DNA of 64,000 nucleotides from Macrosoma leucophasiata. Lineage: Eukaryota; Arthropoda; Insecta; Lepidoptera; Hedylidae. The notes below the pieces were generated by a model. That model saw only the letters and a list, made by a program, of their open reading frames with translations. It was not told the DNA's origin and made no database searches. The stretch covers positions 19,823,501 to 19,887,500 of the forward strand of contig JAWQUS010000008.1 of assembly GCA_036365455.1 (NCBI GenBank), given 5' to 3'. Position 1 is the first letter of the stretch. Every line of letters starts with the position of its first letter. Positions 34,501 to 43,529 of the stretch are shown piece after piece. Position numbers and translations under genes: made by a program.

Positions 34501-37250
34501 ATACTTTAGTTAGCTTAAGACTGAAGAAGAGATGGCGATTCTTTTTTCTAAAGATCTTATTTTTAATGAACGTGTCATTGTCAGATATTACAATTAAATC
34601 GACGTAGGAAAAATTGATTTCCGTTTAATGGATCTATTTGTATTAAACAAAATTCAATCACGGACAACCAAGACGCCCAAACAAACATAGTTTTCATGTC
34701 ATTCTTTTTCACTGTGTTTGGGATAATATATTTCACTATTTGTATGATTATTGAAACAAAAAGATAGAACCTCGATTTTTGCTTGGTGGTAAGACCTCTA
34801 AATTTTTAGATGTCTGCCTGGCTAGCTACCACCCTCAGGTCGTAATCTGCCGCTAAGCGTCCTCGGACGTGTTCCGGCTGCCGAGCCTGAGAGCCAGTTC
34901 TCCCCCCCCTCCCTCTTATCCTCTCCCTGAGCGTGCCATGCTGACCGTCCCTTGGACCAGTGGGACGGAGTAGATGACTTTGCTCCTAGTGGCGTGATGT
35001 GTTGGCCCGAGGGCCAGGAAGAGCCGATGAAACGGTTACCGCTGCCGCCCGCCGGTCAGTAGGGGACCCGAACCCAGGCACCACTGATAAACTCTGGCCT
35101 GGGAGGCTGTCCCGCCAATCGGCGAAAAATCCCGTTGTGCGGTTGTCGTGCCGGAGTAGGAGACCGGAGTGGAACCCGACAATCACGCACGGGGGGGGGG
35201 ATCGGGGATCCTTTCGTCCCCCGGACCAGCAAATTACATCACCACTACAGAGCAGGCGTCCGTAACCAACCCGCGCTTTTGTCCTTTAAACGGTTAGCAT
35301 GGCACTCTTTATCCCTTTCCTCCCTGACGCTGAAAAAAAATAATTTGGTAAAGTAAAAAAAAAAAGTAGAGGTTTACCAGCGGGCGCCCCTTCCACATTC
35401 AAAGTGGATATGTCTGATATAACATCAGGGGTATTCACACCAATTTAAACGCCGTCCACCACCACCTGGAAACGGCTAAGCCAGCCCTACTCTTTCCATC
35501 AGTTCAGTCCAGTCCAGTCAGTTCAGTCCAGTCCCTTTTGACGGAGACTCAGATATCCTGCCCACAAGATACTTCGTATCTCACTTACCCCGGATATACT
35601 TTGGAGAGTGCTTTTATTCGCCGTGCCGGGGTTTGTCTATACGTGCGTGAGGATATCTGTTGTCACCGTCTCGACCATTTCGAAGACAAGGACCTGTCCT
35701 TATTGTGGGCGCGCGTTGTAGCGCCACAGTTTCAGAGCACTCAACTCACCATTAGTAAAAGTGTAGGTATCCTGGGTGTTAACATTTCGAATGAAGTGCA
35801 GTTTCGGTGTCATAGAGAGGGTAAGACCAAGCTGGCATCCAAGAAGCTCGGGGTGCTAAACAAGGCGAGGCAGTATTTCACACCGGGGCAACTTCTACAG
35901 CTATATAAAGCTCAAGTTAGGCCCCATTTGGAATACTGCTCTCATCTTTGGACGGGAGCCTCTAAATACCAGCTCGGTCCCCTTGACTCCATTCAAAAAC
36001 GTGCCATTCGAATCGTCAATGACCCAGGAATCACAGATCGACTCGAAGATCTGATTCTGCGCAGAGACATCGGTTGTCTATATATCTTCTACCGCCTTTA
36101 CAATGTGAACTGTTCGATCTGGTGCCATCGTCTCCATTCCTTCATTTTACCACCCGCCGAAGAGAGAAGTTTCACCCGCACAGATTGGACACTTGGCAGT
36201 GCTCAACAGCCCGATTCGCGCGTTCATTCCTACTCAGAACGTGCAAATTGTGGAACGAACTTCCCTCTGAGGTGTTCCCCCGGCGCTACAATATGGGGTT
36301 CTTCAAAACAGGCGTCAAAAGAGTCCTTCAGGGCTGGCAGCGCGTTGGCAACTCCCCTGATGTTGCAAATGTTCATAGGCGACGGTAACCACTTTCCATC
36401 AGGGGCCCGTCTGCTTGTCTGTCAAAACTTTTACAACATTTACTAAATGCATATGTATATACACGGTACGTATACCAAAAAAACATTTTTTACAATTTTT
36501 GTCTGTCTGTCTGTCTGTTTGGCGGGGCTAATCTTGGGAACGGCTTGACCGATTTTGATGGGACTTTCACTGGCAGATAGCTGATGTGACAAGAAGTAAC
36601 TTAGGCTACTTTTATCTGCATACATCCATACATACATACATACCTACATACAAATAAGTCGACTGGAGTGTATCCGACTTTGACGGGACTTCCACGGGAA
36701 GGTAGCTGATGTAATAAGGAGTAACTTAGGCTACTTTTATCTCCATACATCCATACATACATACATACCTACATACAAACAAGTAGAATTGGAGTGTATC
36801 CGACTTTGTCGAGACTTCCACGGATAGGTAGCTGATGTAAAAAGGAGGAACTTAGACTACTTTTATCTCCATACAACCATACATACATACATACCTACAT
36901 ACAAATAAATAGAATTTGAGTGTCTCCGATTTTGACGGGTCTTTCACTGGCAGATAGCTGATGTAATAAGGAGTAACTTAGGCAACTTTTATACTAGCTG
37001 CGTCCCCGACTTCGTCCGGGTAGATACTTCATATTTTTTCGCACGTGGACGAAGTCGCGGGCACAGCTAGTTAGAAATATAACTTTGAATGTTGCAGAAA
37101 CCGAAGCCGATAGACCAGCATTGGAGGAAACACAGCATGTCGACGTTAGACGTGCCCTCAGGGAAGGTGTGCCTTACCTTTCGTCCAGTGATCGACAAAA
37201 CTTTAGACAACGAAGTGGAGACTATACCACCAGTACCGAGAGTCTACTGA
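25381..37250 (+). CDS. Succinate dehydrogenase flavoprotein subunit-like protein (11 exons, first exon unassigned)
   Basis: SDHA-family proteins oxidise succinate to fumarate with a covalently bound FAD and sit on the matrix face of respiratory complex II. Eleven exons join with matching phases into 615 residues and a TGA. The FAD-binding GAGGSG is at residues 21-26 (counted from the first visible exon) and the FAD-linking histidine is H52 in TRSHT. Catalytic residues are all present: H249 (QFHPTG), E262 and R265 (TEGCRGEGG), R293 (SRDVVSRS), H360 (VHYTMGG) and R403 (ANRLGANS). The protein differs from canonical insect SDHA throughout, including GGYP for GGYG and one residue missing before HGANRLG, so I call a paralogue. 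The many introns argue for DNA-level duplication rather than a retrocopy. The presequence exon must lie upstream because the visible first exon has no usable ATG. A testis role, as for the Drosophila paralogue, is only a guess. Confidence 0.93.
26225..26350 (-). repeat. Repeat fragment, partner of 24,195-24,440
   Basis: Shares GGGTGACACCCTCTC-type sequence and the TAGCTACGCCA-like end in reverse. Short and worn. Lies in the first visible intron of the SDHA-like gene. Confidence 0.35.
26426..26499 (+). CDS. SDHA-like exon 2
   Basis: TTCAG acceptor, CAG/GTAACT donor. It codes for [20 protein letters not shown], then LGDQ, the very conserved dinucleotide-binding flank of SDHA. Confidence 0.95.
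26784..26956 (+). CDS. SDHA-like exon 3
   Basis: ATACAG acceptor, GATAG/GTGTGT donor in phase 2. It codes for [20 protein letters not shown], then RSFGG and CAVADR. Where canonical SDHA has a glycine-rich GKGGQAHR segment, this copy reads HNGKEVAKR. Confidence 0.95.
27297..27790. repeat. LINE 3' end and tRNA-like SINE head
   Basis: 27,297-27,428 is the reverse of the LINE end at 6,076 (CACGCCAGGTCCCTAACGGG). 27,703-27,790 has a tRNA-like GCCTCAGTGGTGTAATGGTG and B-box GGGTTCGATTCC. The anticodon arm does not pair well, so it is SINE-derived. Confidence 0.5.
28051..28329 (+). repeat. Family 1 repeat, reference copy
   Basis: Best preserved member: GGTGGTAGAGCTTCAGTGAC at the start, the CCGCATTACCTAATATACTT core and GTTTGCCACTTTTATTACAT at the end. 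It ends 95 bp before an SDHA-like exon. No terminal inverted repeat seen. Confidence 0.75.
28424..28579 (+). CDS. SDHA-like exon 4
   Basis: TTTTCAG acceptor, CACAG/GTTTCT donor in phase 2. It codes for [16 protein letters not shown], then [20 protein letters not shown]. The HTLYG segment is the family hallmark. Confidence 0.94.
29030..29245 (-). repeat. tRNA-related SINE (family C)
   Basis: Minus strand carries TAGCTCAATTGG (A-box) and GAGTTCGAGTCTCGCC (B-box). Best copy of the family also seen at 2,985-3,180. Confidence 0.6.
29249..29355. repeat. Near-perfect 49-bp hairpin in an SDHA-like intron
   Basis: Arms 29,249-29,297 and 29,307-29,355 pair at 48 of 49 positions around a 9-nt loop. 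The single mismatch is C84/C320 (29,284 and 29,320). It lies 70 bp before the exon at 29,425. Confidence 0.85.
29425..29582 (+). CDS. SDHA-like exon 5 (substrate histidine)
   Basis: CTAG acceptor, ACTG/GTAATA donor. It codes for [20 protein letters not shown], then EFIQFHPTG with the dicarboxylate-site histidine. Proline replaces the usual glycine in GGYG. Confidence 0.95.
29600..29922 (+). repeat. Family 2 repeat
   Basis: Diverged copy starting TATGACAACCCTTGAAACGT, directly after the donor of the exon ending at 29,582. Confidence 0.65.
30047..30165 (+). repeat. SINE-A tRNA-like head
   Basis: CCTCAGTAGTCTAGTGGTAG, GGTCCTGGGTTCGATTCCCG and GGGGACTATCAGAGATAACG match the head of the copy at 37,764-38,074. 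It has A- and B-boxes but an unpaired acceptor stem, so I do not call a tRNA gene. Confidence 0.6.
30584..30748 (+). CDS. SDHA-like exon 6 (catalytic arginine)
   Basis: AACAG acceptor, GAAG/GTGTAT donor. It codes for [20 protein letters not shown], then [18 protein letters not shown]. The proton-transfer arginine of SRDVV is intact. Confidence 0.95.
30749..32300. other. SDHA-like introns without recognisable elements
   Basis: Apart from the exon at 31,226-31,425, I see only unique AT-rich sequence here. Confidence 0.4.
31226..31425 (+). CDS. SDHA-like exon 7
   Basis: TTCACAG acceptor, GAG/GTATGT donor, phase 0 at the end. It codes for [20 protein letters not shown], then the substrate-site segment [18 protein letters not shown]. 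Confidence 0.95.
32308..32522 (+). mobile_element. Jockey-like LINE 3' fragment
   Basis: Shares GGCTGGCAGCGCGTTAGCAA and GATGTTGCAAATGTTC-type sequence with the LINE ending at 36,442 and with 40,832-41,103. It ends just upstream of the exon at 32,551. Confidence 0.6.
32551..32745 (+). CDS. SDHA-like exon 8 (capping and FAD region)
   Basis: TTTCACAG acceptor, 65 codons. It codes for [20 protein letters not shown], then [14 protein letters not shown]. Canonical SDHA has five residues between GEA and HGANRLG; this copy has four. The donor GAT/GTTAGA is weak, and a second GTTAGA lies 21 nt on in the same frame, so the 3' border is not fixed. Confidence 0.92.
32775..32937 (+). mobile_element. LINE 3' end (NRRACM type)
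   Basis: Matches 583-747 and 55,300-55,440 (GAAGAGAATGATGAATGTA, CGTGAAGATACATACATA end). Confidence 0.55.
33304..33448 (+). CDS. SDHA-like exon 9
   Basis: GATAG acceptor, GAAG/GTAATT donor in phase 1. It codes for [18 protein letters not shown], then [20 protein letters not shown]. The usual THAAVFR has changed to NKCGVFR. Confidence 0.93.
33490..33640 (-). repeat. Family C SINE fragment
   Basis: Contains TTTCGCAATAACACATGTGA and the complement of a tRNA-like head (CTAGTCCAGCTGCTTTACTA). Truncated. Confidence 0.45.
33841..34080. mobile_element. TA-flanked MITE with long terminal inverted repeats
   Basis: 240 bp from TACAGTACTCAACAATTAAT to TATTGTTGAGCACTGTA. The ends pair for about 40 bp. 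TA at both edges suits Tc1/mariner. A second copy is at 47,249-47,795 and partial ones at 4,770, 38,205 and 39,433. Confidence 0.7.
34221..34456 (+). CDS. SDHA-like exon 10
   Basis: TTTTTTCAG acceptor, CAG/GTGCAT donor, phase 0. It codes for [20 protein letters not shown], then [20 protein letters not shown] and SKP. ESRGAH is strongly conserved in the family. Confidence 0.95.
34780..36442 (+). mobile_element. Jockey-type LINE with internal deletions
   Basis: A GC-rich 5' UTR (34,780-35,537, ending in GTTCAGTCCAGTCC repeats) runs into a partial endonuclease ([20 protein letters not shown], then [14 protein letters not shown]). This jumps near 35,755 to the end of the reverse transcriptase ([42 protein letters not shown]). 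A frameshift near 36,130 moves the C-terminus to another frame ([20 protein letters not shown]). It is complete at both ends but lacks most of the enzyme, so it cannot move by itself. It lies in the last SDHA-like intron. Confidence 0.75.
36443..37080. repeat. Minisatellite-bearing element with AGCTAGT end
   Basis: Four units of about 124 bp (36,541-36,992) share TTGACGGGACTTTCACTGGC, GCTGATGTAATAAGGAGTAA and ACATACATACATACCTACAT. The 3' end folds back (GACTTCGTCC / GGACGAAGTC) and ends CACAGCTAGTT. The relative at 46,165-46,610 has two units. Confidence 0.65.
37098..37250 (+). CDS. SDHA-like last exon
   Basis: TTGCAG acceptor, 50 codons and TGA. It codes for [19 protein letters not shown], then [20 protein letters not shown] and RVY, matching the family end. 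Confidence 0.95.
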   Translation, partial: KPKPIDQHWRKHSMSTLDVPSGKVCLTFRPVIDKTLDNEVETIPPVPRVY

Positions 37251-37763
37251 ATGACATCTGATTGTGTTAAACCTGTTTAATTTATTATTAAATTAGTTTT
37301 TATATTCAAAGTGCATTTTATTTTAATAATCTAGATAACCCCTGATATTTTAATCATTTATTTGTATTTTAAACTAATATGCACGCTTTGAGACACCGAC
37401 GAGGCAAGCGAAGGCACTACCCACTTTTTTTTGAAAACCCATTATATGGATGACCATGGCCGTAGGAAGGGGGTCGGCCGTGACGCTTTGGTCATAAACT
37501 GTAAGTTGATCTGGGGGCCAACCGCCTAATTCAAATGCTTTCATTTAGCTTTCGATTATAACAACATCTTATCAGTTTCGTAGGTACCTTCTAACTATCT
37601 CCTAGAAGTGTTTTCTTCCGCAGGTATATACCTACTTACGAGCAAAATGCTTTAATAGGCATTTTAATAAACAGACACAAGATAACGTCATACACGAAAG
37701 CATTAGAGTTAAGCGGACGGCAACCTGTGCTCAGAAAAGCAAAGCATTCCTTGTAACTTCAAC
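37251..37763. other. 3' flank of the SDHA-like gene
   Basis: AT-rich, with the 3' UTR in the first part. No other feature recognised. Confidence 0.4.
37287..37292 (+). terminator. Possible polyadenylation signal ATTAAA for the SDHA-like gene
   Basis: ATTAAA lies 37 nt after the stop codon in a T-rich stretch. No AATAAA is nearer. Position is plausible but not proven. Confidence 0.4.
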
Positions 37764-38074
37764 GTAACTTCACGCCTGTAATCCCCGAAGGGGTAGGCAG
37801 AGGTAAATGCATGCATTGAAGCATACATGCAAACACCCACGATTCGCCGGTTACGTTTTGACCCATGTAACAGGTGGCGAGCCTGTTGCCATCTTCGGGC
37901 ACATTACCAAACTCTGTGGTACTGGGGAACTTCCAGAAAATGGAAAAATCCCAATAAAACCAGAGATAAAGGATTTTAAACCGTTATTTCTGATAGTCCC
38001 CGACCCGGGAATCGAACCCAGGACCTCCAGCGTAGTAGTAGTGGCCTGCTACCACTAGGCTACTGGGGCAGCTA
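37764..38074 (-). repeat. SINE-A, full copy
   Basis: Minus strand: tRNA-like head TAGCCTAGTGGTAGCAGGCC with B-box GGTTCGATTCCCGGG, a body with ACATGGGTCAAAACGTAACC, and a tail CCCTTCGGGGATTACAGGCG. The head suggests origin from a tRNA. Other copies: 13,648-14,106, 41,103-41,347, 44,606-44,762. Confidence 0.75.
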
Positions 38075-38204
38075 TTAGGCAGCATTCCTTGTATTCAAAA
38101 ATACTCGTATTTAGATATTAGCATGTGTCGTGGGGGCCATTATTGCCACACTCAGCACGTATACAAACACCTAGATCCGAAACATACAGTATCCAATAGG
38201 AAAT

Positions 38205-39240
38205 AATACACATCGACCACAAGAAGAGAAGTCGGCTTATTTCGGATCTGTAGAGCGTTATCTCTTTCGCACCTTACCTATTTGACGTGTGTCGACCATT
38301 TTGATCAAGTTTTGACCAACACCGGACTACGGATGCTTACGTACGTGCTATCTACGGGCTAAGCCCGAGAGTTTCTCTGAGAGATAAATTTAAGGAAATA
38401 AACATTTTGACTGTTGCTTGTCAATATATATACGAAAACTTATTGTATGTCCAGAAAAATATTAATGAGTTCCCTACGAGAACGAATGATCATGATATGA
38501 ACACAAGGAACAAATACAAGTTGTCCATGCATGTAACACGACTGCATAGAGTAAGTAATTCTTTCCGAGGTCAGTGTATACGATTCTATAATAAAGTCCC
38601 AAAAAATGTTCAAAGTCTATCTGTTAATAAATTAAAAAAAAAGTAATTAATGAACGTTTATACAAATGTAATTACTATAAAATTTGTGAATATCTCACTG
38701 ATAGTACACTTTGGGAATGTAGCGATCGCTGCCAGGCTATTTCATAAAATTGTACTTATGTTAATAGATATTGATATTGTGTATGCTCTGGCCACAAACA
38801 GATTTTCTTTTCATATATATTGCTATCTACGCACTGGTAATCATAACAGTCATGCTCACTTTAATGTCTTTGCCTTCGGCGGCGTCGTGTGACGGGTTGC
38901 TCACTTCCCTTCAAAATGGTCGAGGAGAGCAATGGCTGCCACATGCGTCATACTCGTGAACGGATGCTGATTGTGGGGACTGGTCTGTTGTGATTTACGG
39001 GTGTTATTTTCTATCACGATATTAAGCTGTTGATGGGTATTTGCGTATGTGTTTATATGCAAATATTTATATGCCATGGACGTTCACATTATCTTTATTT
39101 TATTTAATAATATTTGTATTAAATCTAAGGTTTTGACAAAAGAGCAACACGCTGAGATTGTTGGGTAGCGGAGTTTTTCTCAGTAGTGCTTGCACTTGGA
39201 ACTCTGCTAAGTGAATGACTATGATTATGACGAACAGATT
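38205..39240. mobile_element. MITE half and LINE 3' end
   Basis: 38,205-38,320 is part of the TA-flanked MITE in reverse. 38,407-38,645 codes for a LINE C-terminus (NTRNKYKLSMHVTRLHR, CIRFYNKVPKNVQSLS). A 3' UTR follows, with TTTTTCTCAGTAGTGCTTGC near 39,170, matching the LINE at 41,655. Confidence 0.6.
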
Positions 39241-39432
39241 TTTCATTTTCTTCTATGAAGGAATTGAAAAATTTGATGATTCACGTATCGGTTAAATATT
39301 AATTGGTATTTATTAATACCTATTGAATTATTATTATAAGTCATTCTCTCTAGGTAGCTTATAACCCGACAATGCAAAAGTGTCCTTGTAGACCAATTTG
39401 AAATAAATGATTTGAATTTCTAATTTTACATA

Positions 39433-40310
39433 GGCAGTGTGCAGCAGAGATAACGCTCTATGAAGCCGAAACTAGTTGATTGTCACTTTCATAGACTCTA
39501 TGTGCATTATTTCTTGTCGAGCACTGTATATCAGTAGGCCATACAAATATTTGTTCCGGTATAAGGATCGAGCCCGTGAATCTTGTTCGAATTGACGTCA
39601 CCCGCCGATGAACCTACTGCCTCGTCAAAATCCTTGGTAAAATCTTGATAATGATTCGTCTATTTCTGGATTGAATTTGAAGGCTTAACATTGATATTGA
39701 ATTTACATATTCATATTGCACACGTTCAAATAAATCCTCGGCTCTGTCCTTGCTTGCTTCAGTAGGAATGAGGAAAATGTGCACGAAAAATATACACAGA
39801 TTATACAACCATTTATGGAAATGAAAACTGCATGTTCGAAGAAATGTCCATAACCCTTCCTTTGAATATAAATCCATAACAATACTTTTTATATGTAATG
39901 GAAGTGGCAAACAAGCAAGCAGCTCACATTGATGTTACGTGATGACAGCAGCCTATAGATACCCACCCACACAAAGAACAAGGTCAAAATGCAGAGAGCT
40001 TTTTTGGGGGGAGGCCTGGAGCTTACTCCAACCACGCTGCTCCAATGCGGATTGGTGGAGGTGGGTGGGTTAGTGGCCAACCCGCTGTCGGGTGTTTTCA
40101 AACCGCCCAAAAGGCCTCCGACTCCGGTTTTAACGACTGATATCTATCGATAGCAACCGGGACCGACGGCTTAACGTGCCCTTCGAAGCACGGAAACGCG
40201 CATTTAATTTGCCACTATCGGTCCCCCATCACACTACCCGACCGCGCCCGTAGTGCTTAACCGAGTAGATCGCTTACGATTTACACCAGCCGCTGGGCCA
40301 TGCGCGCTTC
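39433..40310. repeat. Mixed repeats: MITE half, family 1 and family 2 fused
   Basis: 39,433-39,530 is half of the TA-flanked MITE. A minus family 1 fragment (39,897-39,996) is joined directly to a plus family 2 copy lacking its first 60 bp (39,999-40,310). Confidence 0.6.
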
Positions 40311-40489
40311 TAGTTAGCTTCATGTAGTTTAACATACTCGAGATAAATGCGAAAACTAATTTTATATCAGTGTAGCCCTTGAAAACCTAAGAACATACTA
40401 TGTTATGTAGTTTATATTTTCTCTTCATAAGTTCCTACGTCGCTTCAAAGCAAGTCAAATTAGTGGTGCATTCATAGAAGGGGTGGATA

Positions 40490-40800
40490 ATGTTTGCGTG
40501 TAGCCGCACCTTCCACCAGGTGTTGTGTGAACTCAACTATAATGCAATCGGCTGTCAATTAATTTTAGTGTTCCGTCGCTCCTTTGTTCTTGCTCTGACT
40601 GACCCTAATGTGGCAACTTATCGTCATTCACAAGTTTTCACGAAATGTCCAACACATGATTATACAACGTAAGCATGAATATATTATATGTACACAACTA
40701 TGATTTGAAGTAGCTATAGCTGTGTCAACTTTAAGTGTGTGACCATTAGATGTTTGAATAAAAACTTTTTCTGTCTTTCTTTGTTCTTCTTTCTTGCTAT
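40490..40800 (+). other. Unassigned stretch with AATAAA signal
   Basis: A 60-codon frame (40,490-40,672) precedes GAATAAAAAC at about 40,755 and a CT-rich end. It could be a solo LTR or a 3' UTR of a mobile element. No homology recognised. Confidence 0.2.
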
Positions 40801-40831
40801 AATAAGGTTTTATGTAGGTAGTATTCCTTCA

Positions 40832-41347
40832 TCGTACCACCCGGCGAAGAGAGAAGTTCCACCCGCACCATAGATTTACTATCTACTTCGTTTTATATAT
40901 CTATGACCCGCACAGATTGGACACTTAGCAGTGCTCAACAGCCCAATTCGCGCGTTCATTCCTGCCCAGAACGTGCAAATTGTGGAACTTCCACCTGAGG
41001 TGTTCCCCCGGCGCTACAATACGGGGTTCTTCAAAACAGGCGATAAAAGAGTCCTTCAGGGCTGGCAGCGCGTTGGCAACTCCCCTGATGTTGCAAATGT
41101 TCACGCCGGTAATCCCCGAAGGGGTAGGCAGAGGTAAATGCATACATTCAATCTTACATGCAAACACCCACGATTCGCCGCACGAGCCTATTGACATCTC
41201 CGGGTACATTACCACTTAACTTCGAGGTACTGGTAAACTTCCATAAAATGTAAAAATCCCAATAGAACTAGAATCCTCCGACCCGGGAACCGAACCCGGG
41301 ACCCGAGCGTAGTAGTAGTGGTCTGCTACCACTAGGCTACTGAGGCA
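40832..41347. mobile_element. Jockey-like LINE 3' end joined to SINE-A
   Basis: 40,832-41,103 matches the end of the LINE at 36,100-36,390, with a small AT-rich insert (about 40,880-40,905) between ACCCGCAC copies. A minus SINE-A copy follows at once (41,103-41,347). Confidence 0.65.
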
Positions 41348-41654
41348 GGGGCAAAATCTACTATAATATACATTATAAACCATTGAGACCTTCATGTCTT
41401 CTATAAATGAATACACGCTACAGAATATTGATTCTTCCATCAATGTAAAAACTCATCACTACGTATTCGCATCCGAAAAATAGTGACAGTAGCTCAGTTC
41501 ATTTTAAACGGTGGCTAAACAGCAATGAATCAGCTAAGTTGACTGTAATCTCCATAAAGGCGTCAAGTGGGGGTGCCCCGCCCTCCCTGATTATCCTGCG
41601 CCCTTTCATTGAGCATCACTAATTGCCTATGAGTACTGCAGCTTGCTGTGAGGC

Positions 41655-42425
41655 TTGTTACACTACACGATTACTCAAGCCCTGTTTATAGGGCGAGGAT
41701 GGAGTAATAAGATACAGAGAGTTACTTACACCCATATTCTAAGTCGTAACCTCAACCTCACTCAATGGAATTGGTATTTCCAAAATAAATTAGTATTTCC
41801 AAGTTTTCGCCTATCGAAAACACATAAATGTTTCTTAACATGTTGTATACAGTTTTATAACAAAATTCCGTCCAACATTCTTGAACTTACAGATAATAAA
41901 TTCAAGTCATGTATTAAACGCACACTATGTAAAAATGCGTACTATAGACTCGATGACTATCTAAAGGATAGAGATGCCTGGACAAATGCTGGTCTAGCTC
42001 CACAAGATTAAACAATAATTTTGTGAAATGAATGTGCATTGTACTTGATATTGTAAAACATAGTTATAAATTTCATATTGTGAAAATAGTTTTAAGGAAC
42101 ATATTTTGAAAAGACCCTACTGAGTTTTGTTTTGGCAGGTTTTTTCTCAGTAATGTGGGCTTTGGAACTCTGCCAGTGAATGACAAAGAATGTCCCATAT
42201 TTTTTTTAGTCTTATCTTGCCGTTTGTAAAAGAGAGTATGGAACATTCTGTTGATACCTATTTTTATTATTAAGTATTTTTGGACTATTATTAATTAATT
42301 TACTTTAACATATTAATCAACGTATCAGTTGTTATTCGCTTTAATTTTATATTTGTAATTTGACCTATCACAAGCAAATTCGATTATTTCCAAGTGATTA
42401 AATGAATTTTAGAGTTTGAGTTTGA
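41655..42425 (+). mobile_element. LINE 3' end with ORF2 C-terminus
   Basis: 41,655-42,011 ends in CIQFYNKIPSNILELTDNKF, IKRTLCKNAYYRLDDYLKD and AW, the usual end of a CR1-like ORF2 in moths. The 3' UTR runs to the GAGTTTGAGTTTGAG tail and recurs at 166-451 and 44,336-44,545. Confidence 0.75.
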
Positions 42426-42599
42426 GTTATTCTTAGTTGTAACTAATAACGTCAACTCGACATTCTGCCTCCGTTTGAGGTAAGAAGGCAATTGTCAAAC
42501 TTGAGGAGTATTCATATTACGCCATATTCTTGGGCTCAATAAGTTTTTCGTGTCGGAACTGTCTGGAAATATAATTAAATACCATATTTTTCTATAAAA

Positions 42600-42926
42600 A
42601 TGGATTTTCAAGACTTTTTGAATAATCTATATGATAAACCGGTACAGATGAGTTACTGTAAAATACAACTAAGAATATTGAATTCGAGGCGTCCTCATAA
42701 AGTGTTCTCAGCTGAGTGTGAGTCAATGAATCTTTCGAGTAACAACTTAAAACATGGGTCTTACTTTTTTGACTTTTTGACTACGATCACTCAAATCTGT
42801 CCATCAATAGTACATCTGTTAACACGTTCGTTATCTTTAGACTATGCTTCATCTTGGTCAAGTCCGTCAAATCGTTCAAGTCGCATTATTACCGAGTTTA
42901 CCGACCACAACGTACCTATAACATAA
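42600..42926 (+). CDS. Unassigned 108-codon ORF
   Basis: It starts with a true ATG (MDFQDFLNNLYDKPVQMSYC) and ends TAA. No motif recognised. The frame has serine-rich, codon-biased character at its end (SLDYASSWSSPSNRSSRI) but no splice or promoter support. It may be a mobile-element remnant or chance. Confidence 0.2.
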   Translation: MDFQDFLNNLYDKPVQMSYCKIQLRILNSRRPHKVFSAECESMNLSSNNLKHGSYFFDFLTTITQICPSIVHLLTRSLSLDYASSWSSPSNRSSRIITEFTDHNVPIT

Positions 42927-43529
42927 ATTGGCGCACGTTTTCTTATAGTATTTGTTTATTCTTAGCACAACGTTTAGGCACAAAATTCATGCTACATAGG
43001 TCCTAAAACATGTTTAATTGATGAACATAATTTTTTGATAGGTACTTATTATCCCACTTCCGACAAAGACAAGTCCAAACACAAAAATCATAAGTTTTTG
43101 AGTTATAAATTGTGTAACAAACACTTTGTTTTATATAAAGATTGATTTTATAAAAATAGATAACTTATAACTTACTTATGTTCCTGTTCACTCTCAGAGC
43201 AAGTTACAACAAGCGAGGTAACACCAAACACCATAACAAGAGAGGTAAGGCGCTCGAGAGGCAGGGCACGATAAATCGTGTAGTGTAATAGACCATTTGC
43301 GAGGGGTTTGGTTGAACGTCTCAAATCCGTAGACAAAGCTGTGTTAATCTAAAAGTAATGATCTATATTAATGTTTCTGTATGTACTCGTATGTAAATAT
43401 CTTCACGCCAAGTCCCTTACGGAGTAGTCAGAGAGTGTGGAGCGCTAGATATCCCAGTCCTGACGGTGTGTCACAATGCGTGCTTTTTCTACATTTATCA
43501 TTCCCTTAGATTTAGATTCCATTTTCTGG

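Noticed and set aside
35538..36446. A 302-codon gene
   Set aside because: The start is not ATG, and the protein is a LINE endonuclease fragment fused by deletion to a reverse-transcriptase end with a frameshift.
36600..37000. CRISPR-like regular repeats
   Set aside because: Units are about 124 bp, directly adjacent and without distinct spacers: a minisatellite in a transposable element in a eukaryotic genome.
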